Shown here in pieces: positions 1-10,349 of a stretch of DNA of 64,000 nt; positions within the stretch are counted from its first letter, which is position 1, and the number at the start of each line of letters is the position of its first letter. Position numbers and translations under genes: made by a program. The notes under the pieces were generated by a model. It was not told the DNA's origin. It saw only the letters and a program-made list of their open reading frames with translations, and ran no database searches. The DNA is from Edaphochlamys debaryana (taxonomy: Eukaryota > Chlorophyta > Chlorophyceae > Chlamydomonadales): the NCBI GenBank assembly GCA_016858145.1, contig JAEHOE010000001.1, positions 248,001 to 312,000 of the forward strand, read 5' to 3'.

Positions 1-95
1 GTACCTGTCATAACCGTGCTCGTACAACGGTTACAACCACCTCGTGTGTGTTTCGCTGCCCTGCAATGATCCCCCCTTCCCCCTTCCCCCCGCAG

Positions 96-1238
96 ATGGT
101 GAAACACGCTCGGGATCAGGCGTTATCAGGCGAGCAGGCAGCCAGCCGCGCGGGGGGGGCAGCTGGGGTTGCACAGCAGGCCGACGAGGGTGCGGGCACG
201 GAGGGGGATGAGGCAGAGGCCGTGGAGTCTGGGGGTGAGGTGGACACGCCCCCTGGAGAGGGGGCCGCGGCGCCGGCTGCTAAAGAGAGGCGGCACCGCG
301 GCCCCAAGCGGGACAAGGACGAGCTGAGGGCCGAGGCGGCAGCCAAGCGTGATAGAACAGCTGTCAAGCACCGCCTGCGTCTGGCGGCTGTTAAAGCTGC
401 GCATACGGCCGAGGCCACCCATCCCAACTCAGAGTGGGGTCCCGAAGCAGCACGGCTGCTGGGGGAGTGGCTGGCGGTGAACCCAGACATGGAGCCACCA
501 AAGAAGCCGGAAGAGCTGTGCCGGCGCTGGGCTGCGCGGCTGGAGCCCAACGGAGGGGCATCTGGGGTCCAGGACGCGCCACGCTCTGGGGCCCCACGGA
601 AGGTGCCGGAGGCGAAAGCCCTGCTCGCACTAGCAATGGTGCTCGACAAGGCGCCCAGCAGCAAGGAGGCGATGCTGGCGGTCCCCGAGTTCAAGGATCT
701 CCTGGACAGCTGCAGCGAGGCAAGAGGGGCTGGTCAGGGCGGGTGGAGAAGCAGAAGGGGGCATGGGGCAGCAAGCCTCAGCTGTTGCGGGTCTGGCCTG
801 AAGCTTTCCCGCATCCCCCCGCCTTCCCCACAGGATCCCGCCGACCCCGTGAGCCTGAGGGCGCTGTGGGACGCCATGATGGAGTGTGAGCCAAGGCTGA
901 GCAAGGCGCTGCTGGTGGAGTTCAAGAAGCCGCTGAAACCAGAGGTGATGAAGGCGCGCGTGGAGTGCGCAATCAAGTGGCTCCGCAAGGTGATGGGTTT
1001 GCGAGCGGACGAGGCCTTCCGGCTGCCCACCAGCGTGGAGGACCTGAAGCGCGGGCCCTGGGACTGGATCTCGCGCATCCTCCGGCGAGAGGCGGCGCGC
1101 GGGAGGGGACAGGGAGGGAGGGAGGGAGGGATAGTCGAGGGGAGAGAGGGAAGAGTCGAGCAAGGGAAAGCATGGGCCAGGAAGGTGTACAGGGGGCACA
1201 GGACGCTGGGGCAGCTGAGCAAGCACGCATCAGGTTAA
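96..1238 (+). CDS. Repeat-unit ORF, copy 1; putative transposase-derived DNA-binding protein without catalytic domain
   Basis: The ATG at 96 follows directly on a polypyrimidine tract ending in cag, a good 3' splice site, so a 5' exon upstream is likely and the true start is uncertain. A GC-AG intron is predicted at 720-833 (donor gag|gcaaga, acceptor ccttccccacag). It is 114 nt and in frame, so the ORF reads through it. The spliced product from this ATG is about 342 residues. The N-terminus is acidic and Ala/Gly-rich, then comes a basic stretch (KERRHRGPKRDKDE). Next is a helical region containing RSGAPRK, like the GRPRK-type linker of Tc1/mariner helix-turn-helix domains, and FKKPLKPEVMKARVECA, like the segment that precedes the DDE domain. 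No DDE catalytic domain follows; the C-terminus is low-complexity Gly/Arg/Glu. The family assignment is inference from motif shape only, and whether the protein is made is unknown. Confidence 0.5.
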   Translation: MVKHARDQALSGEQAASRAGGAAGVAQQADEGAGTEGDEAEAVESGGEVDTPPGEGAAAPAAKERRHRGPKRDKDELRAEAAAKRDRTAVKHRLRLAAVKAAHTAEATHPNSEWGPEAARLLGEWLAVNPDMEPPKKPEELCRRWAARLEPNGGASGVQDAPRSGAPRKVPEAKALLALAMVLDKAPSSKEAMLAVPEFKDLLDSCSEARGAGQGGWRSRRGHGAASLSCCGSGLKLSRIPPPSPQDPADPVSLRALWDAMMECEPRLSKALLVEFKKPLKPEVMKARVECAIKWLRKVMGLRADEAFRLPTSVEDLKRGPWDWISRILRREAARGRGQGGREGGIVEGREGRVEQGKAWARKVYRGHRTLGQLSKHASG

Positions 1239-2788
1239 CTACCTATCATGCTTATACCGTTTGTATTATTGCGGTGGAGCCAGGCGGGGCCCCGCCTCAG
1301 AGTGAGGCAAGGGGGGCTTGTCTGGCATGTTGGCCCGCGTGGGATGGACATGTCCGAAGCCGTGACGAGGGGGTTAGCAGGGGAAACGCGTGTCACGACT
1401 GCTTATACGATATTGCTGCTGGTGGCGAAGTCGGGGGCTGATCCCCCTGGATAGCGGATGCGCGATTCCGTTGTGCGGGAGTCGGGGAGTGCGGGACGCG
1501 GGGGGAGGCGGGGCCCCGCGTGCCGAACGGTCGCGGTGATGGTCGCCGCGTCAAGCCGCTTCTAACCGATGCTATGTGCTTATCTGCACACACCTGTAGT
1601 CATAACAGAGCGTGGACCCAGGTCGCCAGCTTTATCCAGAGCCCTCCGCGCAACGCCATCCTCGATTGCGCTAAGCTGGCGCCAGCTCAGAGCCTTCCGA
1701 CAAGCCCCTCCGCGCTGCCGGAGACGCACAAGCGAGTTGGTGTCACTGAGACGTAGCCAGCGAGCTTACGGGCTTCGATCTAGCGAAGCTTTTGCTGCGA
1801 AACCGTGACGGGGCCGCTCGGCCTCACTGCCTCCTAAAAGTCGTCGGAAACTTGGCTTTGCGGCTCGAGCCGTCTGTCGCGGCGCCGTGCTTAAAATGCG
1901 CTGTAGCTTGAGGGCTGAACACCACGTCTTCTATTGAGTAGGAAGGTAAGCTTGTGTGAGCGAGTGCGCGGAGTGGAAGCCTTAGGCCGACAGCGAGACG
2001 GCGCGCTCTGATGCGTGCCGGGGTCCACCAACGTGCCTACCCCATGCCGCAGCGCCCATGCCGCCCCTAAGAAATGCTTACCCCCCGCAGTCCCCCCCGC
2101 GCACCAAGCAAGCTTACAGAGTCCCTGTGCATATGGGGGGAGCATGACAGGGGCTGGAGGCGGGGTGGGGAAAACCCTTGCCTTCCCCCTGCGGGCACGG
2201 TACCAGCACACACCCTCACCACAGGATGCGCCCCCTCGGGCTCCGCAGCGCCCCCCGCGGCCACTCGCTTAAGGGCGATGGACGTGGGGCTTACAGGAGG
2301 TTGTGCTGCCAGGGAACTGTGTACGCCCAAGAGCGCGGGACTGGGCAAGGCCGGCCACACCGTGAGCGCGCCTTCCCAAGCGACCAGCCCAAGCCAGTAG
2401 AGCATTGCCTCGCCTTTTGTACGAACGACAAGCTGTGCAGTCCCTAGGTGCCGACCCTGGCTGTGCGAGCAAACGTACGGCAAACCTGTCTGGGCGCTAG
2501 AGGCCACGGCTGCAAGGTTTGAGCGGCTCATGCTGTAGGGAAGATGCAATTTTGATGCTTGGAAGACAAACGGGGCCCGCGCAGCGACTGCGAGGGTGCT
2601 CAAGTTTCCGAAGACTTTTAGGCGGTAGTGAGATGGCGCTCAGATTGTGCTGGGCGTGGCATGCCGTGCATGCCATGTGCGTGTCTGGCTCCCCGCCTGC
2701 CCCTGGCCCCCGCACCCCCTCCAGCCCCCCAGCCAGCACCAGCAACAAACTCTACAAACGCTAAACAACCCAAGCTTGGTTGACAGTT
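1239..2788. other. Non-coding half of the repeat unit (recurs in every copy)
   Basis: No convincing gene was found on either strand; the opposite-strand open frames here are compositional shadows. Visible elements are three palindromes or hairpins (1282-1297, 1674-1687, 1772-1789), a splice-donor-like gaaggtaagc (1942-1951), acceptor-like tracts ending at 2090 and 2223, and nested inverted repeats at the unit end (gttgtac 2786-2792 with gtacaac 2810-2816; taaccgt 2799-2805 with acggtta 2815-2821). The donor and acceptors would suit a spliced 5' leader for the ORF of the next unit, which is inference only. Confidence 0.5.
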
Positions 2789-4773
2789 GTACCTGTCATA
2801 ACCGTGCTCGTACAACGGTTACAACCACCTCGTGTGTGTTTCGCTGCCCTGCAATGATCCCCCCTTCCCCCTTCCCCCCGCAGATGGTGAAACACGCTCG
2901 GGATCAGGCGTTATCAGGCGAGCAGGCAGCCAGCCGCGCGGGGGGGGCAGCTGGGGTTGCACAGCAGGCCGACGAGGGTGCGGGCACGGAGGGGGATGAG
3001 GCAGAGGCCGTGGAGTCTGGGGGTGAGGTGGACACGCCCCCTGGAGAGGGGGCCGCGGCGCCGGCTGCTAAAGAGAGGCGGCACCGCGGCCCCAAGCGGG
3101 ACAAGGACGAGCTGAGGGCCGAGGCGGCAGCCAAGCGTGATAGAACAGCTGTCAAGCACCGCCTGCGTCTGGCGGCTGTTAAAGCTGCGCATACGGCCGA
3201 GGCCACCCATCCCAACTCAGAGTGGGGTCCCGAAGCAGCACGGCTGCTGGGGGAGTGGCTGGCGGTGAACCCAGACATGGAGCCACCAAAGAAGCCGGAA
3301 GAGCTGTGCCGGCGCTGGGCTGCGCGGCTGGAGCCCAACGGAGGGGCATCTGGGGTCCAGGACGCGCCACGCTCTGGGGCCCCACGGAAGGTGCCGGAGG
3401 CGAAAGCCCTGCTCGCACTAGCAATGGTGCTCGACAAGGCGCCCAGCAGCAAGGAGGCGATGCTGGCGGTCCCCGAGTTCAAGGATCTCCTGGACAGCTG
3501 CAGCGAGGCAAGAGGGGCTGGTCAGGGCGGGTGGAGAAGCAGAAGGGGGCATGGGGCAGCAAGCCTCAGCTGTTGCGGGTCTGGCCTGAAGCTTTCCCGC
3601 ATCCCCCCGCCTTCCCCACAGGATCCCGCCGACCCCGTGAGCCTGAGGGCGCTGTGGGACGCCATGATGGAGTGTGAGCCAAGGCTGAGCAAGGCGCTGC
3701 TGGTGGAGTTCAAGAAGCCGCTGAAACCAGAGGTGATGAAGGCGCGCGTGGAGTGCGCAATCAAGTGGCTCCGCAAGGTGATGGGTTTGCGAGCGGACGA
3801 GGCCTTCCGGCTGCCCACCAGCGTGGAGGACCTGAAGCGCGGGCCCTGGGACTGGATCTCGCGCATCCTCCGGCGAGAGGCGGCGCGCGGGAGGGGACAG
3901 GGAGGGAGGGAGGGAGGGATAGTCGAGGGGAGAGAGGGAAGAGTCGAGCAAGGGAAAGCATGGGCCAGGAAGGTGTACAGGGGGCACAGGACGCTGGGGC
4001 AGCTGAGCAAGCACGCATCAGGTTAACTACCTATCATGCTTATACCGTTTGTATTATTGCGGTGGAGCCAGGCGGGGCCCCGCCTCAGAGTGAGGCAAGG
4101 GGGGCTTGTCTGGCATGTTGGCCCGCGTGGGATGGACATGTCCGAAGCCGTGACGAGGGGGTTAGCAGGGGAAACGCGTGTCACGACTGCTTATACGATA
4201 TTGCTGCTGGTGGCGAAGTCGGGGGCTGATCCCCCTGGATAGCGGATGCGCGATTCCGTTGTGCGGGAGTCGGGGAGTGCGGGACGCGGGGGGAGGCGGG
4301 GCCCCGCGTGCCGAACGGTCGCGGTGATGGTCGCCGCGTCAAGCCGCTTCTAACCGATGCTATGTGCTTATCTGCACACACCTGTAGTCATAACAGAGCG
4401 TGGACCCAGGTCGCCAGCTTTATCCAGAGCCCTCCGCGCAACGCCATCCTCGATTGCGCTAAGCTGGCGCCAGCTCAGAGCCTTCCGACAAGCCCCTCCG
4501 CGCTGCCGGAGACGCACAAGCGAGTTGGTGTCACTGAGACGTAGCCAGCGAGCTTACGGGCTTCGATCTAGCGAAGCTTTTGCTGCGAAACCGTGACGGG
4601 GCCGCTCGGCCTCTGAGATGGCGCTCAGATTGTGCTGGGCGTGGCATGCCGTGCATGCCATGTGCGTGTCTGGCTCCCCGCCTGCCCCTGGCCCCCGCAC
4701 CCCCTCCAGCCCCCCAGCCAGCACCAGCAACAAACTCTACAAACGCTAAACAACCCAAGCTTGGTTGACAGTT
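2789..4773 (+). repeat. Array unit 2 (short, 1985 bp)
   Basis: This unit is like unit 1 but lacks the 803 bp corresponding to 1826-2628 of unit 1. The junction is at 4613/4614, where ggcctc joins directly to tgagatgg with no microhomology visible. The ORF is intact because the deletion lies in the non-coding half. Confidence 0.95.
2884..4026 (+). CDS. Repeat-unit ORF, copy 2 (intact)
   Basis: This is the same protein as copy 1, with predicted exons 2884-3507 and 3622-4026. An in-frame extension back to 2647 exists, but it crosses the pyrimidine-rich splice acceptor and reads as non-protein-like sequence, so I did not use it. Confidence 0.5.
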   Translation: MVKHARDQALSGEQAASRAGGAAGVAQQADEGAGTEGDEAEAVESGGEVDTPPGEGAAAPAAKERRHRGPKRDKDELRAEAAAKRDRTAVKHRLRLAAVKAAHTAEATHPNSEWGPEAARLLGEWLAVNPDMEPPKKPEELCRRWAARLEPNGGASGVQDAPRSGAPRKVPEAKALLALAMVLDKAPSSKEAMLAVPEFKDLLDSCSEARGAGQGGWRSRRGHGAASLSCCGSGLKLSRIPPPSPQDPADPVSLRALWDAMMECEPRLSKALLVEFKKPLKPEVMKARVECAIKWLRKVMGLRADEAFRLPTSVEDLKRGPWDWISRILRREAARGRGQGGREGGIVEGREGRVEQGKAWARKVYRGHRTLGQLSKHASG

Positions 4774-7561
4774 GTACCTGTCATAACCGTGCTCGTACAA
4801 CGGTTACAACCACCTCGTGTGTGTTTCGCTGCCCTGCAATGATCCCCCCTTCCCCCTTCCCCCCGCAGATGGTGAAACACGCTCGGGATCAGGCGTTATC
4901 AGGCGAGCAGGCAGCCAGCCGCGCGGGGGGGGCAGCTGGGGTTGCACAGCAGGCCGACGAGGGTGCGGGCACGGAGGGGGATGAGGCAGAGGCCGTGGAG
5001 TCTGGGGGTGAGGTGGACACGCCCCCTGGAGAGGGGGCCGCGGCGCCGGCTGCTAAAGAGAGGCGGCACCGCGGCCCCAAGCGGGACAAGGACGAGCTGA
5101 GGGCCGAGGCGGCAGCCAAGCGTGATAGAACAGCTGTCAAGCACCGCCTGCGTCTGGCGGCTGTTAAAGCTGCGCATACGGCCGAGGCCACCCATCCCAA
5201 CTCAGAGTGGGGTCCCGAAGCAGCACGGCTGCTGGGGGAGTGGCTGGCGGTGAACCCAGACATGGAGCCACCAAAGAAGCCGGAAGAGCTGTGCCGGCGC
5301 TGGGCTGCGCGGCTGGAGCCCAACGGAGGGGCATCTGGGGTCCAGGACGCGCCACGCTCTGGGGCCCCACGGAAGGTGCCGGAGGCGAAAGCCCTGCTCG
5401 CACTAGCAATGGTGCTCGACAAGGCGCCCAGCAGCAAGGAGGCGATGCTGGCGGTCCCCGAGTTCAAGGATCTCCTGGACAGCTGCAGCGAGGCAAGAGG
5501 GGCTGGTCAGGGCGGGTGGAGAAGCAGAAGGGGGCATGGGGCAGCAAGCCTCAGCTGTTGCGGGTCTGGCCTGAAGCTTTCCCGCATCCCCCCGCCTTCC
5601 CCACAGGATCCCGCCGACCCCGTGAGCCTGAGGGCGCTGTGGGACGCCATGATGGAGTGTGAGCCAAGGCTGAGCAAGGCGCTGCTGGTGGAGTTCAAGA
5701 AGCCGCTGAAACCAGAGGTGATGAAGGCGCGCGTGGAGTGCGCAATCAAGTGGCTCCGCAAGGTGATGGGTTTGCGAGCGGACGAGGCCTTCCGGCTGCC
5801 CACCAGCGTGGAGGACCTGAAGCGCGGGCCCTGGGACTGGATCTCGCGCATCCTCCGGCGAGAGGCGGCGCGCGGGAGGGGACAGGGAGGGAGGGAGGGA
5901 GGGATAGTCGAGGGGAGAGAGGGAAGAGTCGAGCAAGGGAAAGCATGGGCCAGGAAGGTGTACAGGGGGCACAGGACGCTGGGGCAGCTGAGCAAGCACG
6001 CATCAGGTTAACTACCTATCATGCTTATACCGTTTGTATTATTGCGGTGGAGCCAGGCGGGGCCCCGCCTCAGAGTGAGGCAAGGGGGGCTTGTCTGGCA
6101 TGTTGGCCCGCGTGGGATGGACATGTCCGAAGCCGTGACGAGGGGGTTAGCAGGGGAAACGCGTGTCACGACTGCTTATACGATATTGCTGCTGGTGGCG
6201 AAGTCGGGGGCTGATCCCCCTGGATAGCGGATGCGCGATTCCGTTGTGCGGGAGTCGGGGAGTGCGGGACGCGGGGGGAGGCGGGGCCCCGCGTGCCGAA
6301 CGGTCGCGGTGATGGTCGCCGCGTCAAGCCGCTTCTAACCGATGCTATGTGCTTATCTGCACACACCTGTAGTCATAACAGAGCGTGGACCCAGGTCGCC
6401 AGCTTTATCCAGAGCCCTCCGCGCAACGCCATCCTCGATTGCGCTAAGCTGGCGCCAGCTCAGAGCCTTCCGACAAGCCCCTCCGCGCTGCCGGAGACGC
6501 ACAAGCGAGTTGGTGTCACTGAGACGTAGCCAGCGAGCTTACGGGCTTCGATCTAGCGAAGCTTTTGCTGCGAAACCGTGACGGGGCCGCTCGGCCTCAC
6601 TGCCTCCTAAAAGTCGTCGGAAACTTGGCTTTGCGGCTCGAGCCGTCTGTCGCGGCGCCGTGCTTAAAATGCGCTGTAGCTTGAGGGCTGAACACCACGT
6701 CTTCTATTGAGTAGGAAGGTAAGCTTGTGTGAGCGAGTGCGCGGAGTGGAAGCCTTAGGCCGACAGCGAGACGGCGCGCTCTGATGCGTGCCGGGGTCCA
6801 CCAACGTGCCTACCCCATGCCGCAGCGCCCATGCCGCCCCTAAGAAATGCTTACCCCCCGCAGTCCCCCCCGCGCACCAAGCAAGCTTACAGAGTCCCTG
6901 TGCATATGGGGGGAGCATGACAGGGGCTGGAGGCGGGGTGGGGAAAACCCTTGCCTTCCCCCTGCGGGCACGGTACCAGCACACACCCTCACCACAGGAT
7001 GCGCCCCCTCGGGCTCCGCAGCGCCCCCCGCGGCCACTCGCTTAAGGGCGATGGACGTGGGGCTTACAGGAGGTTGTGCTGCCAGGGAACTGTGTACGCC
7101 CAAGAGCGCGGGACTGGGCAAGGCCGGCCACACCGTGAGCGCGCCTTCCCAAGCGACCAGCCCAAGCCAGTAGAGCATTGCCTCGCCTTTTGTACGAACG
7201 ACAAGCTGTGCAGTCCCTAGGTGCCGACCCTGGCTGTGCGAGCAAACGTACGGCAAACCTGTCTGGGCGCTAGAGGCCACGGCTGCAAGGTTTGAGCGGC
7301 TCATGCTGTAGGGAAGATGCAATTTTGATGCTTGGAAGACAAACGGGGCCCGCGCAGCGACTGCGAGGGTGCTCAAGTTTCCGAAGACTTTTAGGCGGTA
7401 GTGAGATGGCGCTCAGATTGTGCTGGGCGTGGCATGCCGTGCATGCCATGTGCGTGTCTGGCTCCCCGCCTGCCCCTGGCCCCCGCACCCCCTCCAGCCC
7501 CCCAGCCAGCACCAGCAACAAACTCTACAAACGCTAAACAACCCAAGCTTGGTTGACAGTT
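4774..7561 (+). repeat. Array unit 3 (full, 2788 bp)
   Basis: It carries the same variant set as unit 1, including gacaagctg near 7200, and an open ORF. Confidence 0.95.
4869..6011 (+). CDS. Repeat-unit ORF, copy 3 (intact)
   Basis: Predicted exons are 4869-5492 and 5607-6011. The sequence is the same as copies 1 and 2. It lies just downstream of the short unit, so its upstream region lacks the 803-bp segment present before the other intact copies. Confidence 0.5.
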   Translation: MVKHARDQALSGEQAASRAGGAAGVAQQADEGAGTEGDEAEAVESGGEVDTPPGEGAAAPAAKERRHRGPKRDKDELRAEAAAKRDRTAVKHRLRLAAVKAAHTAEATHPNSEWGPEAARLLGEWLAVNPDMEPPKKPEELCRRWAARLEPNGGASGVQDAPRSGAPRKVPEAKALLALAMVLDKAPSSKEAMLAVPEFKDLLDSCSEARGAGQGGWRSRRGHGAASLSCCGSGLKLSRIPPPSPQDPADPVSLRALWDAMMECEPRLSKALLVEFKKPLKPEVMKARVECAIKWLRKVMGLRADEAFRLPTSVEDLKRGPWDWISRILRREAARGRGQGGREGGIVEGREGRVEQGKAWARKVYRGHRTLGQLSKHASG

Positions 7562-10349
7562 GTACCTGTCATAACCGTGCTCGTACAACGGTTACAACCA
7601 CCTCGTGTGTGTTTCGCTGCCCTGCAATGATCCCCCCTTCCCCCTTCCCCCCGCAGATGGTGAAACACGCTCGGGATCAGGCGTTATCAGGCGAGCAGGC
7701 AGCCAGCCGCGCGGGGGGGGCAGCTGGGGTTGCACAGCAGGCCGACGAGGGTGCGGGCACGGAGGGGGATGAGGCAGAGGCCGTGGAGTCTGGGGGTGAG
7801 GTGGACACGCCCCCTGGAGAGGGGGCCGCGGCGCCGGCTGCTAAAGAGAGGCGGCACCGCGGCCCCAAGCGGGACAAGGACGAGCTGAGGGCCGAGGCGG
7901 CAGCCAAGCGTGATAGAACAGCTGTCAAGCACCGCCTGCGTCTGGCGGCTGTTAAAGCTGCGCATACGGCCGAGGCCACCCATCCCAACTCAGAGTGGGG
8001 TCCCGAAGCAGCACGGCTGCTGGGGGAGTGGCTGGCGGTGAACCCAGACATGGAGCCACCAAAGAAGCCGGAAGAGCTGTGCCGGCGCTGGGCTGCGCGG
8101 CTGGAGCCCAACGGAGGGGCATCTGGGGTCCAGGACGCGCCACGCTCTGGGGCCCCACGGAAGGTGCCGGAGGCGAAAGCCCTGCTCGCACTAGCAATGG
8201 TGCTCGACAAGGCGCCCAGCAGCAAGGAGGCGATGCTGGCGGTCCCCGAGTTCAAGGATCTCCTGGACAGCTGCAGCGAGGCAAGAGGGGCTGGTCAGGG
8301 CGGGTGGAGAAGCAGAAGGGGGCATGGGGCAGCAAGCCTCAGCTGTTGCGGGTCTGGCCTGAAGCTTTCCCGCATCCCCCCGCCTTCCCCACAGGATCCC
8401 GCCGACCCCGTGAGCCTGAGGGCGCTGTGGGACGCCATGATGGAGTGTGAGCCAAGGCTGAGCAAGGCGCTGCTGGTGGAGTTCAAGAAGCCGCTGAAAC
8501 CAGAGGTGATGAAGGCGCGCGTGGAGTGCGCAATCAAGTGGCTCCGCAAGGTGATGGGTTTGCGAGCGGACGAGGCCTTCCGGCTGCCCACCAGCGTGGA
8601 GGACCTGAAGCGCGGGCCCTGGGACTGGATCTCGCGCATCCTCCGGCGAGAGGCGGCGCGCGGGAGGGGACAGGGAGGGAGGGAGGGAGGGATAGTCGAG
8701 GGGAGAGAGGGAAGAGTCGAGCAAGGGAAAGCATGGGCCAGGAAGGTGTACAGGGGGCACAGGACGCTGGGGCAGCTGAGCAAGCACGCATCAGGTTAAC
8801 TACCTATCATGCTTATACCGTTTGTATTATTGCGGTGGAGCCAGGCGGGGCCCCGCCTCAGAGTGAGGCAAGGGGGGCTTGTCTGGCATGTTGGCCCGCG
8901 TGGGATGGACATGTCCGAAGCCGTGACGAGGGGGTTAGCAGGGGAAACGCGTGTCACGACTGCTTATACGATATTGCTGCTGGTGGCGAAGTCGGGGGCT
9001 GATCCCCCTGGATAGCGGATGCGCGATTCCGTTGTGCGGGAGTCGGGGAGTGCGGGACGCGGGGGGAGGCGGGGCCCCGCGTGCCGAACGGTCGCGGTGA
9101 TGGTCGCCGCGTCAAGCCGCTTCTAACCGATGCTATGTGCTTATCTGCACACACCTGTAGTCATAACAGAGCGTGGACCCAGGTCGCCAGCTTTATCCAG
9201 AGCCCTCCGCGCAACGCCATCCTCGATTGCGCTAAGCTGGCGCCAGCTCAGAGCCTTCCGACAAGCCCCTCCGCGCTGCCGGAGACGCACAAGCGAGTTG
9301 GTGTCACTGAGACGTAGCCAGCGAGCTTACGGGCTTCGATCTAGCGAAGCTTTTGCTGCGAAACCGTGACGGGGCCGCTCGGCCTCACTGCCTCCTAAAA
9401 GTCGTCGGAAACTTGGCTTTGCGGCTCGAGCCGTCTGTCGCGGCGCCGTGCTTAAAATGCGCTGTAGCTTGAGGGCTGAACACCACGTCTTCTATTGAGT
9501 AGGAAGGTAAGCTTGTGTGAGCGAGTGCGCGGAGTGGAAGCCTTAGGCCGACAGCGAGACGGCGCGCTCTGATGCGTGCCGGGGTCCACCAACGTGCCTA
9601 CCCCATGCCGCAGCGCCCATGCCGCCCCTAAGAAATGCTTACCCCCCGCAGTCCCCCCCGCGCACCAAGCAAGCTTACAGAGTCCCTGTGCATATGGGGG
9701 GAGCATGACAGGGGCTGGAGGCGGGGTGGGGAAAACCCTTGCCTTCCCCCTGCGGGCACGGTACCAGCACACACCCTCACCACAGGATGCGCCCCCTCGG
9801 GCTCCGCAGCGCCCCCCGCGGCCACTCGCTTAAGGGCGATGGACGTGGGGCTTACAGGAGGTTGTGCTGCCAGGGAACTGTGTACGCCCAAGAGCGCGGG
9901 ACTGGGCAAGGCCGGCCACACCGTGAGCGCGCCTTCCCAAGCGACCAGCCCAAGCCAGTAGAGCATTGCCTCGCCTTTTGTACGAACGACACGCTGTGCA
10001 GTCCCTAGGTGCCGACCCTGGCTGTGCGAGCAAACGTACGGCAAACCTGTCTGGGCGCTAGAGGCCACGGCTGCAAGGTTTGAGCGGCTCATGCTGTAGG
10101 GAAGATGCAATTTTGATGCTTGGAAGACAAACGGGGCCCGCGCAGCGACTGCGAGGGTGCTCAAGTTTCCGAAGACTTTTAGGCGGTAGTGAGATGGCGC
10201 TCAGATTGTGCTGGGCGTGGCATGCCGTGCATGCCATGTGCGTGTCTGGCTCCCCGCCTGCCCCTGGCCCCCGCACCCCCTCCAGCCCCCCAGCCAGCAC
10301 CAGCAACAAACTCTACAAACGCTAAACAACCCAAGCTTGGTTGACAGTT
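7562..10349 (+). repeat. Array unit 4 (full, 2788 bp)
   Basis: The ORF still has gacatggag. The distal part has switched to gacacgctg (near 9989), the first derived variant met when reading left to right. Confidence 0.95.
7657..8799 (+). CDS. Repeat-unit ORF, copy 4 (intact)
   Basis: Predicted exons are 7657-8280 and 8395-8799. It is the last copy with Met in the NPDMEPPKKP segment. Confidence 0.5.
   Translation: MVKHARDQALSGEQAASRAGGAAGVAQQADEGAGTEGDEAEAVESGGEVDTPPGEGAAAPAAKERRHRGPKRDKDELRAEAAAKRDRTAVKHRLRLAAVKAAHTAEATHPNSEWGPEAARLLGEWLAVNPDMEPPKKPEELCRRWAARLEPNGGASGVQDAPRSGAPRKVPEAKALLALAMVLDKAPSSKEAMLAVPEFKDLLDSCSEARGAGQGGWRSRRGHGAASLSCCGSGLKLSRIPPPSPQDPADPVSLRALWDAMMECEPRLSKALLVEFKKPLKPEVMKARVECAIKWLRKVMGLRADEAFRLPTSVEDLKRGPWDWISRILRREAARGRGQGGREGGIVEGREGRVEQGKAWARKVYRGHRTLGQLSKHASG

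Larger units (their letters stand above)
1..2788 (+). repeat. Array unit 1 (full, 2788 bp)
   Basis: This unit has the left-end variant set: gacaagctg at 2427-2435, gacatggag in the ORF, cacaccgtg near 2348 and six Gs in the gaggcaagggggg tract near 1310. The ORF is open. Confidence 0.95.

Noticed and set aside
1103..1132. G-rich ggga run in the repeat ORF as a regulatory quadruplex
   Set aside because: It could form a quadruplex, but short G-runs are common in this GC-rich genome and there is no other sign of function.
116..1226. Minus-strand open frames of 162-198 residues inside each repeat unit
   Set aside because: They mirror the plus-strand ORF in GC-rich DNA, cross its predicted intron and have Ser/Pro/Ala-biased composition. 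They are shadows.
2647..2883. N-terminal extension of the repeat ORF giving a 459-residue protein
   Set aside because: The frame crosses a polypyrimidine tract ending in cag just before the ATG, and the extension has no protein-like pattern. It is more likely intron or leader.
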